A program made the translations under genes and the position numbers. A stretch of 64,000 nt of DNA, taken from Exiguobacterium sp. KRL4 (GTDB lineage Bacteria > Bacillota > Bacilli > Exiguobacteriales > Exiguobacteriaceae). The stretch spans positions 97,827-161,826 of the forward strand of contig NZ_MOLV01000016.1 in NCBI RefSeq assembly GCF_001870785.1, read 5' to 3'. Below the pieces are notes generated by a model. The model ran no database searches and was not told the origin of the DNA. It worked only from the letters and a program-made list of their open reading frames with translations. This document shows, in pieces, positions 56,782 to 64,000 of the stretch; the first letter of the stretch is position 1; each line of letters begins with the position of its first letter.

Positions 56782-57720
56782 TTATTCGAAGTGGAAAGCT
56801 CCTGCCACTTCATTCAGACGAGATATGACATGCTCGACCTCCGTCAAGTCTTTAATCGTCGCACCTGATGCCATCGGATGACCACCGCCATTAAATTCTT
56901 TTGCAATTTCATTGATGACCGGACCTTTCGAACGTAGGCGCACACGGACTTCTTTCTCTGTCTCTAGGAAAAGTGCCCATGTTTTCAACCCTTTCAGACC
57001 AGCAAAACTGTTGACAAGAAGTGACGCCTGTTCGACAGTCGCATCGAACATCGCAAGCGTCTCTTGCGTCAACACGACGTATCCGACACCCGCTTCCGTC
57101 AATTGAATATGTTGTAAGACATACCCTTGTAGTTGCAGTGCTGCGAGCTCCGTTTGATACATGTTCCGGTACAGCCAATCCGTATCGATTCCTGTATCCA
57201 AAAGTTGCGCCGCGACGGAAAACGTCCGACTTGTCGTTCCTCTGAATTGAAAACGTCCTGTATCTCCGACGATTCCGGCATAGAACTGAATCGCTGCCGC
57301 CGCTGGAATCGGATATCTCCACTCATTTAACAAATGAACCAACAGTTCTGAAGTCGAACTGACCGTCGTATCGACGAGTTGGACGTCTGCATACGGATCT
57401 TCATCCGGATGGTGGTCAATTTTAATCGTCTGTCGACCACTGAGTGCTTCCTTCCCGTCGATTCGCCCTTGATTCGCGGTATCCAATACGATCACCAGCG
57501 CTTCTTGATAGTCTGTCGCTCCGACAACATCTAGTGTCCCCATGAAGGCAAGTGAAGTCGCCATTTCACCGACAGCTTTTATTTTTTTTTCAGGAAAACG
57601 ACTTTGTAGAACGACCTGTAAACCGAACTGACTTCCGAGCGCGTCCGGGTCTGGACGTTCATGGCGGTGGATGATGATCGTCGATGCTTGTTCAATCAAT
57701 TGTCTGATTTGTTCTTTCAC
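56782..57720 (-). CDS. nrnA: Bifunctional oligoribonuclease / pAp phosphatase NrnA
   Basis: Degrades short RNAs and 3',5'-pAp in the cytoplasm. 312 residues from GTG 57720 (VKEQIRQLIEQ), six bases after GAGGAGCTG; matches B. subtilis NrnA length. DHH-domain motifs: HRHERPDPDALGSQ, VLDTANQGR, DHHPDEDPY and VGDTGRF; DHHA1 ends with FNGGGHPMASGA. Lies divergent from ytpI, as in B. subtilis (ytqI). Confidence 0.95.
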   Translation of the reverse strand: MKEQIRQLIEQASTIIIHRHERPDPDALGSQFGLQVVLQSRFPEKKIKAVGEMATSLAFMGTLDVVGATDYQEALVIVLDTANQGRIDGKEALSGRQTIKIDHHPDEDPYADVQLVDTTVSSTSELLVHLLNEWRYPIPAAAAIQFYAGIVGDTGRFQFRGTTSRTFSVAAQLLDTGIDTDWLYRNMYQTELAALQLQGYVLQHIQLTEAGVGYVVLTQETLAMFDATVEQASLLVNSFAGLKGLKTWALFLETEKEVRVRLRSKGPVINEIAKEFNGGGHPMASGATIKDLTEVEHVISRLNEVAGAFHFE

Positions 57721-57786
57721 AGTGCACAGCTCCTCTAAATATTGATATGATACAAACAGATATAGAAAGAAAAGGAGGTCATCCAT

Positions 57787-58104
57787 ATGCAGTTTGTTCT
57801 CATTCTGTTAATCGTCTTGTCCCTTGGGGGTTATTTACTTGCCAAACGGCGTGCCTTTCATACGAAAAGCACGAACCGGAAATTTTTATTTAATACCCAA
57901 TCGAGCATCTGGCTCAGCTTGTTTGTCATTCTGTTTGCCGTCAATCAGTTTGTTTCTGGTGACGGATTAACGACGATGACGGGGAAAATCGTTTGTTCGA
58001 TTCTCATCGTCATCGGGGTCGCTTCTTTCATTGCCGGATTCATCCGTTACAAAAAAATCTATCCGTATGTCATCCGGGAAATGGAACAGACAGAACAGTC
58101 GTAA
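57787..58104 (+). CDS. ytpI: YtpI-like membrane protein
   Basis: 105 residues with three hydrophobic segments near 2-20, 40-58 and 68-90, and a short charged C-terminus. Family of unknown function found next to nrnA and ytoI in Bacillales. ATG 57787 follows AAAGGAGG. Own transcription unit ending at the terminator at 58103. Confidence 0.85.
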   Translation: MQFVLILLIVLSLGGYLLAKRRAFHTKSTNRKFLFNTQSSIWLSLFVILFAVNQFVSGDGLTTMTGKIVCSILIVIGVASFIAGFIRYKKIYPYVIREMEQTEQS

Positions 58105-58131
58105 AAAAGACGGTCACGACCGTCTTTTTTT
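58103..58131. terminator. Terminator between ytpI and ytoI
   Basis: GACGGT-cacg-ACCGTC flanked by A6 and T7; serves the convergent genes. Confidence 0.92.
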
Positions 58132-58163
58132 GATTTCCATCCGACCAACCTCTATGTTTTTTC

Positions 58164-59474
58164 TTACCGATCAATCAGTTGCGACGTCACGAGTGCTTTG
58201 GCGACGATTTGTGTCCCTTGATACATCTCGACGTCGACTTTTCCGAATTTACGTCCGACATCAAACACATTCGCTCGAATCGTGATCGTACTTTCGATTT
58301 GAACCGGTTTAATGAAATAAATACTGACGTTTTCGATGACGAGATCACCTTTTTTCATGTGCCGTAACATCCGCGTTGCCCCCTCGACGAGCAATGTCGT
58401 CAAGACACCACTTGAAGCGGTCCCCATGAAGTTCGTCATCTGCGGAGAGACTTCGAGTGAGAGATACGGTCCTCTTGCATCTTCCGCCGCCTTGATTTGT
58501 CCCGTAATCAAATCATCAAACGTTTCCCCGACTTGCGGTTGTCGATTCGCGAGTTGCAAGGCTTTTAAGACATCTTGTCGACTGATGATGCCAAGCAGAC
58601 GTCCGTATTGATCAATGACCGGTAACATCTCGATGCCTTCCCAAACCATCTGATGGGCGGAGTTCGTCACGCTTGTCCGAATTCCGACCGTAATCGGATG
58701 GCGTGTCATGACCTTTTCGACCGGCCAGTCATGTGGACGATCGATGATATCTTTCGCTGTCACGACGCCGACGACTTTCATCTGCTCGTCGATGACCGGA
58801 TACCGGTTATGTTTCGTCTGTTCATTTAATTCATGCCATCTGGCAATCGGATCGTTCGTTTGCAAGTAAAAGGTATCATGTAACGGAATCAAGATATCCG
58901 AAACGAGTAAGATTTCCTTTTTGATCAACCGGTCATAAATCGCCCGGTTGATCATCGTCGCGACGGTAAACGTATCATACGAGGTCGAAATGATAGGCAA
59001 TTCCATTTCGTCAGCCAGCTTCTTCGCCTCTTCCGTCGTATCAAAACCACCGGTGATCAAGACCGCAGCCCCTGCTTCTAACACGAGTTCATGCGCTTTT
59101 TCTCGGTTCCCGATGATGACGAGACTATCGACATCGATATACCGCATCATTGCTTCTAGCTTCATCGCCCCGATAACGAACTTCGTCAATGTTTTATGAA
59201 GACCATCTCTGCCTCCGAGGACTTGTCCATCCACAATGTTGACGACTTCTGCGAATGTCAGTTTTTCAATGTTCTCTTTTTGCTTTTTTTTGATCCGAAT
59301 CGTCCCGACACGTTCAATCGTCGAAACGAATCCTAAGTTCTCTGCTTCTTTAATGGCACGGTATGCCGTACCTTCGGATACCGTTAAATCCTTCGCGATT
59401 TGCCGGACGGATATTTTGACGCCCACATCGAGATCCTCAATGTGCCGGATGATCTGTTCATGTTTCGTAGGCAT
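58164..59474 (-). CDS. ytoI: CBS-domain regulatory protein YtoI
   Basis: 436 residues. Domains in order: N-terminal winged helix (about 1-65, GVKISVRQIAKDLTVSEGTAYRAIKEA), a DRTGG-like domain (65-180), a pair of CBS domains (about 195-310, MTRHPITVGIRT and LGIISRQDVLKAL), and a C-terminal hotdog thioesterase-like domain (315-436). The CBS pair suggests nucleotide sensing. Function is unknown; the same protein occurs next to ytpI in B. subtilis. Confidence 0.92.
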   Translation of the reverse strand: MPTKHEQIIRHIEDLDVGVKISVRQIAKDLTVSEGTAYRAIKEAENLGFVSTIERVGTIRIKKKQKENIEKLTFAEVVNIVDGQVLGGRDGLHKTLTKFVIGAMKLEAMMRYIDVDSLVIIGNREKAHELVLEAGAAVLITGGFDTTEEAKKLADEMELPIISTSYDTFTVATMINRAIYDRLIKKEILLVSDILIPLHDTFYLQTNDPIARWHELNEQTKHNRYPVIDEQMKVVGVVTAKDIIDRPHDWPVEKVMTRHPITVGIRTSVTNSAHQMVWEGIEMLPVIDQYGRLLGIISRQDVLKALQLANRQPQVGETFDDLITGQIKAAEDARGPYLSLEVSPQMTNFMGTASSGVLTTLLVEGATRMLRHMKKGDLVIENVSIYFIKPVQIESTITIRANVFDVGRKFGKVDVEMYQGTQIVAKALVTSQLIDR

Positions 59475-59628
59475 GCTGTATCCCTTCTTTTCCTATATTC
59501 TACTCTTCTGTCATTATACTGTACTACTCTAAAGAATGAAAAGTGTACTAGTCCAATTTGCAAGAAATGTTTTCACGTTTCAACGATGGTATACTGAAAT
59601 GTGACAAGAAACGAGAGGTGGTAACGAC

Positions 59629-60741
59629 ATGTTAGAACGGACAAATCAAATCAGTCGTGTATTACAAGAATCAGGAATTGACGTCGCGTTGATTACGTCA
59701 AAAGCCGGTGTTTTCTATTTTTCAGGTGTCTACGCTGAACCACACGAACGCGTCATGGCGGTCATCGTTGATGCAAACGGGAAACGTGCCCTCTTCTGCC
59801 CGGCACTCGAAGCGAATATCGTTTCAGCGAGTCCTTGGGACGGAGAAGTCGTAACGTATGCCGACCACGAAAATCCGTTTGATAAAATCAGTCAAGTCCT
59901 TGAAACGTTTGCGGTCTCGAATAATCGGATCGGAATCGAAGGCGAACATATGACATTCAGCCGTTTCAAGGAACTGGAGTCCCGCCAAGAAAACGCGGCG
60001 ATCCTTGATATCGGTCAGCAGCTTCAAGCATTGCGACTGAAAAAAGATCCACAAGAAATCGAAATTATGCGTGAAGCAGCTGATTTAGCGGATCAAGCGA
60101 TTGAAATCGGTAAACAAGCGATCCGCCCCGGTGTCACGGAAATGGAAGTCATTGCGGAAATCGAATTTGAGATGAAAAAGAAGGGCGTCCGCGAGATGTC
60201 GTTTGATACATTAGTCTTATTTGGTGCAAACAGTGCTGACCCACACGGTGTCCCTGGCGACCGCGTCATCGAAGAGGGGGATTTCGTCCTGTTTGATCTC
60301 GGTGTCGTGTGGAAAGGATATTGTTCCGATATCACACGGACCTTCGTTTATGGAGAAGCGAACGAAGAACAGAAAACGATCTACAATACTGTCCTTGGAG
60401 CACTCGAAGCCGCAACCGAAGCAAGTCGTGTCGGTGTAACGCTCGGTACACTCGATAAAGCCGCTCGGGACGTCATCGAGACGGCAGGATACGGCGAGTA
60501 CTTTACACACCGTGTCGGACATGGTCTTGGAATTGACGTCCACGAATTCCCGTCACTTGCATCAAACAATCTGTTGACGGCTGAAGCCGGCATCGTCTAT
60601 ACGCTCGAACCGGGCATTTATGTTCCAAACGTCGGCGGAGTCCGGATCGAAGATGATATTCATCTTACGGAAAACGGACCGGAAGCGTTAAATCAATCTC
60701 CAAAACATCTGCAGTCCCTTCCATCTCAGTCAGTCCAGTAA
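59629..60741 (+). CDS. M24-family Xaa-Pro-type peptidase
   Basis: Cytoplasmic metallopeptidase, 370 residues. N-terminal creatinase-like domain (about 1-125), then the pita-bread domain with metal ligands: Asp pair in LFDLGVVWKGYCSDITRTF, His in THRVGHGLGIDVHE, and Glu pair in YTLEPGIYVPN and GGVRIEDDI. Similar to PepQ/YpdF aminopeptidases that remove N-terminal residues next to proline. ATG 59629 follows GAGAGGTGG. Monocistronic, closed by a strong terminator. Confidence 0.93.
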   Translation: MLERTNQISRVLQESGIDVALITSKAGVFYFSGVYAEPHERVMAVIVDANGKRALFCPALEANIVSASPWDGEVVTYADHENPFDKISQVLETFAVSNNRIGIEGEHMTFSRFKELESRQENAAILDIGQQLQALRLKKDPQEIEIMREAADLADQAIEIGKQAIRPGVTEMEVIAEIEFEMKKKGVREMSFDTLVLFGANSADPHGVPGDRVIEEGDFVLFDLGVVWKGYCSDITRTFVYGEANEEQKTIYNTVLGALEAATEASRVGVTLGTLDKAARDVIETAGYGEYFTHRVGHGLGIDVHEFPSLASNNLLTAEAGIVYTLEPGIYVPNVGGVRIEDDIHLTENGPEALNQSPKHLQSLPSQSVQ

Positions 60742-60742
60742 A

Positions 60743-60784
60743 CAACAGGGTCCATTCCGGAAATAACGGAATGGACCCTGTTGT
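60743..60784. terminator. Strong hairpin between the M24 peptidase and ytkK
   Basis: A near-perfect stem of 18 bp (ACAACAGGGTCCATTCCG with its complement) around a 7-base loop at the end of the gene. The following sequence has few T, so its role as an intrinsic terminator is less usual, but the strength is high. Confidence 0.75.
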
Positions 60785-60810
60785 CATATCTTCGAATCTT
60801 TCTCCTAAAC

Positions 60811-61536
60811 TCAATGACGCGATTGATGGACGACGTTGACGCCGCCTGTGACATCAAGGATTGCACCTGTGATCAGACTGGAATCTTCAGCCAATAAAAA
60901 CGAGATGGCTCGGGCGATATCCTCGCCTACCCCCGTCCGTCCGACCGGCGTCTGATCGTCTGCCGTCGCTTGATCGATCCGCTTCGATTTATTGTCACCG
61001 ACGATATTACCCGGATTGATCATATTGACGGTGATGCCGTTCCCCGCTTCCTCAAGCGCTACACTTTTCGTCAGACTGACCATCCCACTTTTAGCGGCTG
61101 CAAATGCTGCCCGGTCAATCCACCCTGGTGCTGATGCACTCTCCGGAAACCCGTATGTAACGATCCGTCCGTAGTGTTGCTTCCGCATAATCGGAAGAAT
61201 TTTTCGCAATAGCCAAAAACTGGCCGTCAAATTTCCCGTTACGACTTCATTCCACTCCTGATCCGAATAATCGACAAGCGACTTCCGCTCAAAGATGTAC
61301 GGTCCAGCATTTAAGATCAAGGCATCGATGCGCCCATACTGAGACATTGCCCGCTCGACTGCTTCGAGTAACTCCTCTTGTTTCGTCACATCCGCTTTAA
61401 TCAGATTCAATCGTTCATGTTCAAACGTCGGTTGCGAGCGATGAAGGGCTGTGACGTACCATCCTTCTTCGAGCAAACGACGTGTGACCATCTCACCCAG
61501 ACCTTTTGTTCCTGCTGTAATCAATGCGTGCCTCAT
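60811..61536 (-). CDS. ytkK: Short-chain dehydrogenase-like protein YtkK, catalytic Tyr replaced
   Basis: 241-residue Rossmann protein. The cofactor motif is TAGTKGLGEMV and the NAG motif is LILNAGPYIF. At the active site the usual YxxxK reads FAAAK (in DRAAFAAAKSGMV), so the catalytic Tyr is a Phe. The rest is FabG-like (VNMINPGNIVGDN). The annotation as 3-oxoacyl-ACP reductase is therefore doubtful. ATG 61536 follows GGAGGCGATG. Same neighbourhood in B. subtilis (ytkK). Confidence 0.85.
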   Translation of the reverse strand: MRHALITAGTKGLGEMVTRRLLEEGWYVTALHRSQPTFEHERLNLIKADVTKQEELLEAVERAMSQYGRIDALILNAGPYIFERKSLVDYSDQEWNEVVTGNLTASFWLLRKILPIMRKQHYGRIVTYGFPESASAPGWIDRAAFAAAKSGMVSLTKSVALEEAGNGITVNMINPGNIVGDNKSKRIDQATADDQTPVGRTGVGEDIARAISFLLAEDSSLITGAILDVTGGVNVVHQSRH

Positions 61537-61689
61537 CGTGGCATCGCCTCCTTTCGTCTTTCTTTATCTTACGGGTTCCGTTGTCGAAGAACAATTTTTA
61601 AAACCGTCTAAATGTTCCTCACCTTCCATTTCAGGGAATGGTATGATAAGGGTGTAAGAATCAGACGAATACGAAGGGATGGATACAGG

Positions 61690-62127
61690 ATGGCAATTGT
61701 ATATCATAACATTTTAGTAGCAGTCGACGGTTCAAAAGAGGCAGAACGAGCTTTTGAAACGGCGATTGACGTATCACTTCGAAACGATGCCAAACTCGTC
61801 ATCGCTCATGTCATTGATACACGGACTTTCGCGACCGTCGAAGCCTATGACCGGACGATTACAGAACGCGCCGAGTCCTATGCAAAAGAACTGCTTGACG
61901 AGTATGTCAAAACGGCTCAAGAACGAGGCGTCAAAGATGTCGAAGTCGCCATCGAATACGGCTCTCCTAAAGTGACGATCGCCAAAAAACTCGCACCGAA
62001 TCACAATGTCGACCTAATCATTTGTGGTGCGACCGGTTTAAATGCCGTTGAGCGATTCTTTATCGGTAGTGTCTCTGAAAGCATTACGCGTTACGCTAAA
62101 TGTGATGTCTTGATTGTCCGTCTTTAA
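61690..62127 (+). CDS. Universal stress protein, UspA family
   Basis: 145 residues from ATG 61690 (MAIVYHNILVAVDGSKEA); AAGGGATGG upstream. The ATP-binding pattern G-2x-G-9x-GS appears as GATGLNAVERFFIGSVSES. A classical single-domain Usp. Monocistronic with its own terminator. Confidence 0.93.
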   Translation: MAIVYHNILVAVDGSKEAERAFETAIDVSLRNDAKLVIAHVIDTRTFATVEAYDRTITERAESYAKELLDEYVKTAQERGVKDVEVAIEYGSPKVTIAKKLAPNHNVDLIICGATGLNAVERFFIGSVSESITRYAKCDVLIVRL

Positions 62128-62149
62128 TCGAACTCATTACTTTATTCAG

Positions 62150-62178
62150 CACTTCACTTTTGGGTGGAGTGTTTTTTT
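62150..62178 (+). terminator. Terminator after the usp gene
   Basis: CACTTCAC pairs with GTGGAGTG (G-U pairs included) followed by T7 on the plus strand. Confidence 0.82.
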
Positions 62179-62181
62179 GTA

Positions 62182-62219
62182 CAAAAAAAGGTCTATTACA
62201 CCGATGTGCAATAGACCTG
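62182..62219 (-). terminator. Terminator after the 3D-domain gene
   Basis: AGGTCTATT pairs with AATAGACCT, with T7 on the minus strand, just past the stop of the 3D-domain gene. Confidence 0.9.
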
Positions 62220-62225
62220 ACTTGA

Positions 62226-62834
62226 TTATTTGAATTTCACGGTGACGTTACGACGACCCCAGTTAAAAGCCTCTGAACGTGAGTAGTAGAGGATATCGAG
62301 CTTCTTGCCTTTGATGGCACCGCCCGTATCTGCTGCTGTGTAGGTCCCTTTTAATTTCCCTTTGTAATACACTTTGACTGTTGAACGAAGTGGAATGACG
62401 CGTGGATCAACCGCGACGACTTTCTTTTTCGAACTCTTGATGTTCCAACCAATGGCTGTTAAATTGCCGCTGCCTGGATCATATGGTGTATAGGCCGTTG
62501 CACTTACGTTCGTGAGTGTTTTCCATCCGCCGGTCGATTGTTTCTTCGAAGAAGACCCTGAAACGACTTTTGAGTAACGCGCGCTGAGATAAGCTGTTTT
62601 GCCTTTGTAACTGACTTTGTACCAGTTTCCCGTTTTCGCTTTGTACGGTAATGTTTGATTCTTATATAGAAGACCAAGTTTCTTAGACGCTGTTGTTGCT
62701 TTCTGACGAACAACTAGGCTATTGACCGACGACTTGACATTTTTTTTGGCTGCAGCTTCCGCTTGAAGACCTGCAAACGAACTGAGTGCTAACAAGACTG
62801 CTAAAACACTAGCGAGTATTCGTTTCATCATCAT
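62226..62834 (-). CDS. Secreted 3D-domain protein with SH3-type repeat
   Basis: 202 residues. Signal peptide (residues 1 to about 28, KRILASVLAVLLALSSFAGLQAEAAA), a bacterial SH3 domain (about 35-92, VNSLVVRQKATTASKKLGLLYKNQ), then a C-terminal 3D domain with the three Asp: VDPRVIP, TAADTGG and KLDILY, as in peptidoglycan-lytic proteins of the YocH type. It probably trims cell wall outside the membrane. Three tandem ATGs follow GGAGGAGAG. The upstream region carries a WalR-like box, the regulator known for yocH. Confidence 0.9.
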   Translation of the reverse strand: MMMKRILASVLAVLLALSSFAGLQAEAAAKKNVKSSVNSLVVRQKATTASKKLGLLYKNQTLPYKAKTGNWYKVSYKGKTAYLSARYSKVVSGSSSKKQSTGGWKTLTNVSATAYTPYDPGSGNLTAIGWNIKSSKKKVVAVDPRVIPLRSTVKVYYKGKLKGTYTAADTGGAIKGKKLDILYYSRSEAFNWGRRNVTVKFK

Positions 62835-62938
62835 GTAATCTCTCCTCCATAATTGTCCCTGTTTTGTAACTTACATTAATATACATGACAAAATGGAGCC
62901 GTGCCGTTACATATAGACCACAAAAAGATGACGTCATT

Positions 62939-62955
62939 GTTACTTTTATATTACA
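62939..62955 (-). promoter_or_regulatory. WalR-like box ahead of the 3D-domain gene
   Basis: TGTAAT, five bases, AGTAAC on the minus strand, close to the WalR consensus TGTWAH-N5-TGTWAH (one mismatch in the second half). It is about 105 bases before the ATG. The rest of 62835-63100 is AT-rich with an 8-base palindrome TGACGTCA (62929-62936) and no gene. Confidence 0.5.
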
Positions 62956-63109
62956 AAAGACTCATTTTTTTCAGTTTTTAGTCCTTTTTACATCAAATCG
63001 AGGTTTAACTTTCTATTTCAACTTTTTTATATGACAACGTTCGTAACAAAACTAAAATCAAAATCTCAACAGCTTCATTTTTCATGGTCCAGTTTAAGCT
63101 CTGTAAAAC

Positions 63110-63150
63110 AAAAAAACGTCCGGATGCAACATATATTGCGTCCGGACGTT
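63110..63150 (-). terminator. Orphan strong terminator facing left
   Basis: ACGTCCGGA-GCAA pairs with TTGC-TCCGGACGT; the T7 run is on the minus strand. No minus-strand gene ends close to its right side in this window. Confidence 0.85.
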
Positions 63151-63185
63151 CATGTTTAATTTTTTATCAAAATTAGGCGAGAATA

Positions 63186-63216
63186 CTCCCACTTCTAAAC
63201 GAAGTGAAAGTGGGAG
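63186..63216 (+). repeat. Hairpin at the left edge of a tnpB element
   Basis: CTCCCACTT (63186-63194) pairs with AAGTGGGAG (63208-63216), with an alternative inner pairing CTTC/GAAG. IS200/IS605-type elements carry subterminal hairpins recognised by their transposase; this one stands 55 bases before the tnpB start. Confidence 0.5.
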
Positions 63217-63270
63217 ATGAATCGCCAGCCTACCTTTCGGGTATACTCCTTTTGAAGGAGGTGAAAAATT

Positions 63271-63876
63271 TTGTTGAAGCACAAGGCCTACAAATTCAAA
63301 ATCTACCCCACAAAAGAGCAGGAAATCCTGATCGCGAAGACGATCGGGTGTTCGCGCTTCATCTTCAACCACTTCCTGGCGAAGTGGGATGAAACGTACA
63401 AGACCACTGGAAAAGGACTGTCCTACGGTTCTTGTTCCAAAGAAATTCCTTTGTTGAAGCGGCAGTTCGACTGGTTGAAGGAAGTGGATAGTACATCTGT
63501 TCAGATCAGCGTCAAACACCTTGCCGATGCGTTTGACCGCTTCTTCAAGAAGCAGAACGAACGCCCTCGTTTCAAGTCCAAGCGCCATCCCGTCCAGTCG
63601 TACAAGACCAACATCCAAGGCAAAAACCAGCTTCCTGAAGTCTCGATTGGATGCAACAAGCTCAAACTTCCGAAGCTGAAATGGGTTCGTTTCGCCCACT
63701 CGAAACAGGTCACAGGCCGTATCTTGAACGCCACGATCCGACGTAACGCTTCAGGAAAATACTTCGTTTCCCTGCTCGTCGAGCAGGAGATCAACGAACT
63801 GCCGAAAACCGGTTCATCTGTCGGCGTCGACGTCGGACTCAAAAACTTCGCCATCCTGTCGGACGGCCCGGCTTAA
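63271..63876 (+). pseudogene. tnpB: TnpB (IS200/IS605 family), truncated in the RuvC domain
   Basis: RNA-guided endonuclease of IS200/IS605-type elements, cut short. Start TTG 63271 (MLKHKAYKFKIYPTKEQEILI), seven bases after AAGGAGGTG. N-terminal helix-turn-helix and WED-like region with GCSRFIFNHFLAKW and PRFKSKR are normal; the frame breaks right after RuvC-I (VGVDVGLKNFAILSDG, catalytic Asp included) with PA and a stop, at 201 of an expected 360-400 residues. RuvC-II, RuvC-III and the zinc ribbon are missing. No tnpA is seen. The break coincides with abnormal sequence. Confidence 0.9.
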
Positions 63877-64000
63877 CAGAACGACCGTTACTCCCAATCC
63901 CCAGCACCACAAACTAACACACATACCACAGCAACGCCACACACACTACACACACACCCCTGACACAGACACAACCCCATTCCCCGGCCAGCAAACAGAA
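63877..64000. other. Abnormal A/C-rich stretch at the window end
   Basis: From about 63860 to the end, the sequence loses coding character. In 63901-64000 I count only 9 G and about 6 T, with many CACACA runs. It resembles neither the rest of the window nor a tnpB 3' end. It may be an assembly-end artefact in a multicopy insertion sequence or a true rearrangement. Confidence 0.7.

Noticed and set aside
61536..61690. SigB-type promoter before the universal stress gene
   Set aside because: GTCTAA and GGGAAT are present but 22 bases apart, too far for a SigB promoter.
63186..63216. Possible CRISPR or array-like repeat at the right end
   Set aside because: Only one hairpin copy is present; there is no repeat-spacer pattern here or elsewhere in the window.
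63094..63699. A 201-residue minus-strand frame over the tnpB gene and terminator
   Set aside because: It is antisense to a clearly recognisable TnpB, lacks a proper start site and has biased composition; it is a shadow frame.

Overview
The window is a chromosomal segment of a low-to-moderate G+C Gram-positive bacterium of the class Bacilli. Gene order from an acyl-CoA ligase (left edge) to a YtkK-type dehydrogenase (about 61.5 kb) follows the Bacillus subtilis order lcfA-yshE-mutS2-polX-cvpA-zapA-rnhC, pheT-pheS-ysgA, ysdC, rplT-rpmI-infC, thrS, dnaI-dnaB-nrdR-speD-gapB-coaE-mutM-polA-phoR-phoP-mdh-icd-citZ-ytwI-pyk-pfkA-accA-accD-dnaE-nrnA-ytpI-ytoI-ytkK. The sporulation-linked neighbours that B. 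subtilis has here (for example ytrI/ytrH beside dnaE) are absent, which fits a non-sporulating relative. Exiguobacterium is my best guess; this is an inference from protein character and synteny, not a database result.

Layout. 1-9 kb: fatty-acid activation, a YitT membrane protein, then a minus-strand DNA repair and cell-division run (yshE, mutS2, polX, cvpA, zapA) with rnhC divergent. 9-16.7 kb: an accessory block inserted where B. subtilis has rnhC next to pheT. It holds a MurE-like Mur ligase, a divergent two-component system, a MarR/MFS pair, and an ABC exporter of the MacB/Vex type. 16.8-24.2 kb: translation genes (pheST with a T-box, ysgA, infC-rpmI-rplT with an L20-type leader), M42 peptidase and dUTPase. 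24.5-27.3 kb: a PerR-type catalase gene and a secreted beta-helix protein. 27.4-36.3 kb: thrS with a T-box, replication restart genes dnaI/dnaB, nrdR, speD with a structured leader, gapB, coaE, mutM. 36.3-41.6 kb: polA and phoPR. 41.8-53.1 kb: YuiD, a zinc alcohol dehydrogenase, TCA genes mdh-icd-citZ, glycolysis pyk-pfkA, and accDA led by a GntR/FadR-family regulator. 53.2-62.8 kb: dnaE, nrnA, ytpI, ytoI, an M24 peptidase, an SDR protein, a universal stress protein, and a secreted 3D-domain protein. 63-64 kb: the start of an IS200/IS605-type tnpB, broken, followed by about 120 bases of abnormal A/C-rich sequence.

How the parts work together. Central carbon flow (pfkA, pyk, citZ, icd, mdh, gapB, accDA) sits in one arm beside replication genes (polA, dnaE, dnaB, dnaI). 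Regulation readable from sequence includes two T-boxes (pheST, thrS), an L20-type leader and AUU start for infC, a PerR box for catalase, a FadR-like operator for the acyl-CoA ligase, a CcpA cre-like site in the citZ leader, a FadR/PdhR-like operator ahead of the regulator-accD-accA operon, and a WalR-like box ahead of the 3D-domain gene. Strong intrinsic terminators close most transcription units, and three lie inside otherwise co-directional gene runs.

The most interesting part is the 9-16.7 kb accessory block. The promoters of the two-component operon and of the ABC exporter share CAG-ended direct repeats spaced exactly 11 bp, each ending 10 nt before a -10-like hexamer. That suggests one response regulator controls a cell-envelope stress module that may also include the divergent MurE-like ligase, whose amino-acid-selectivity motif is non-canonical.
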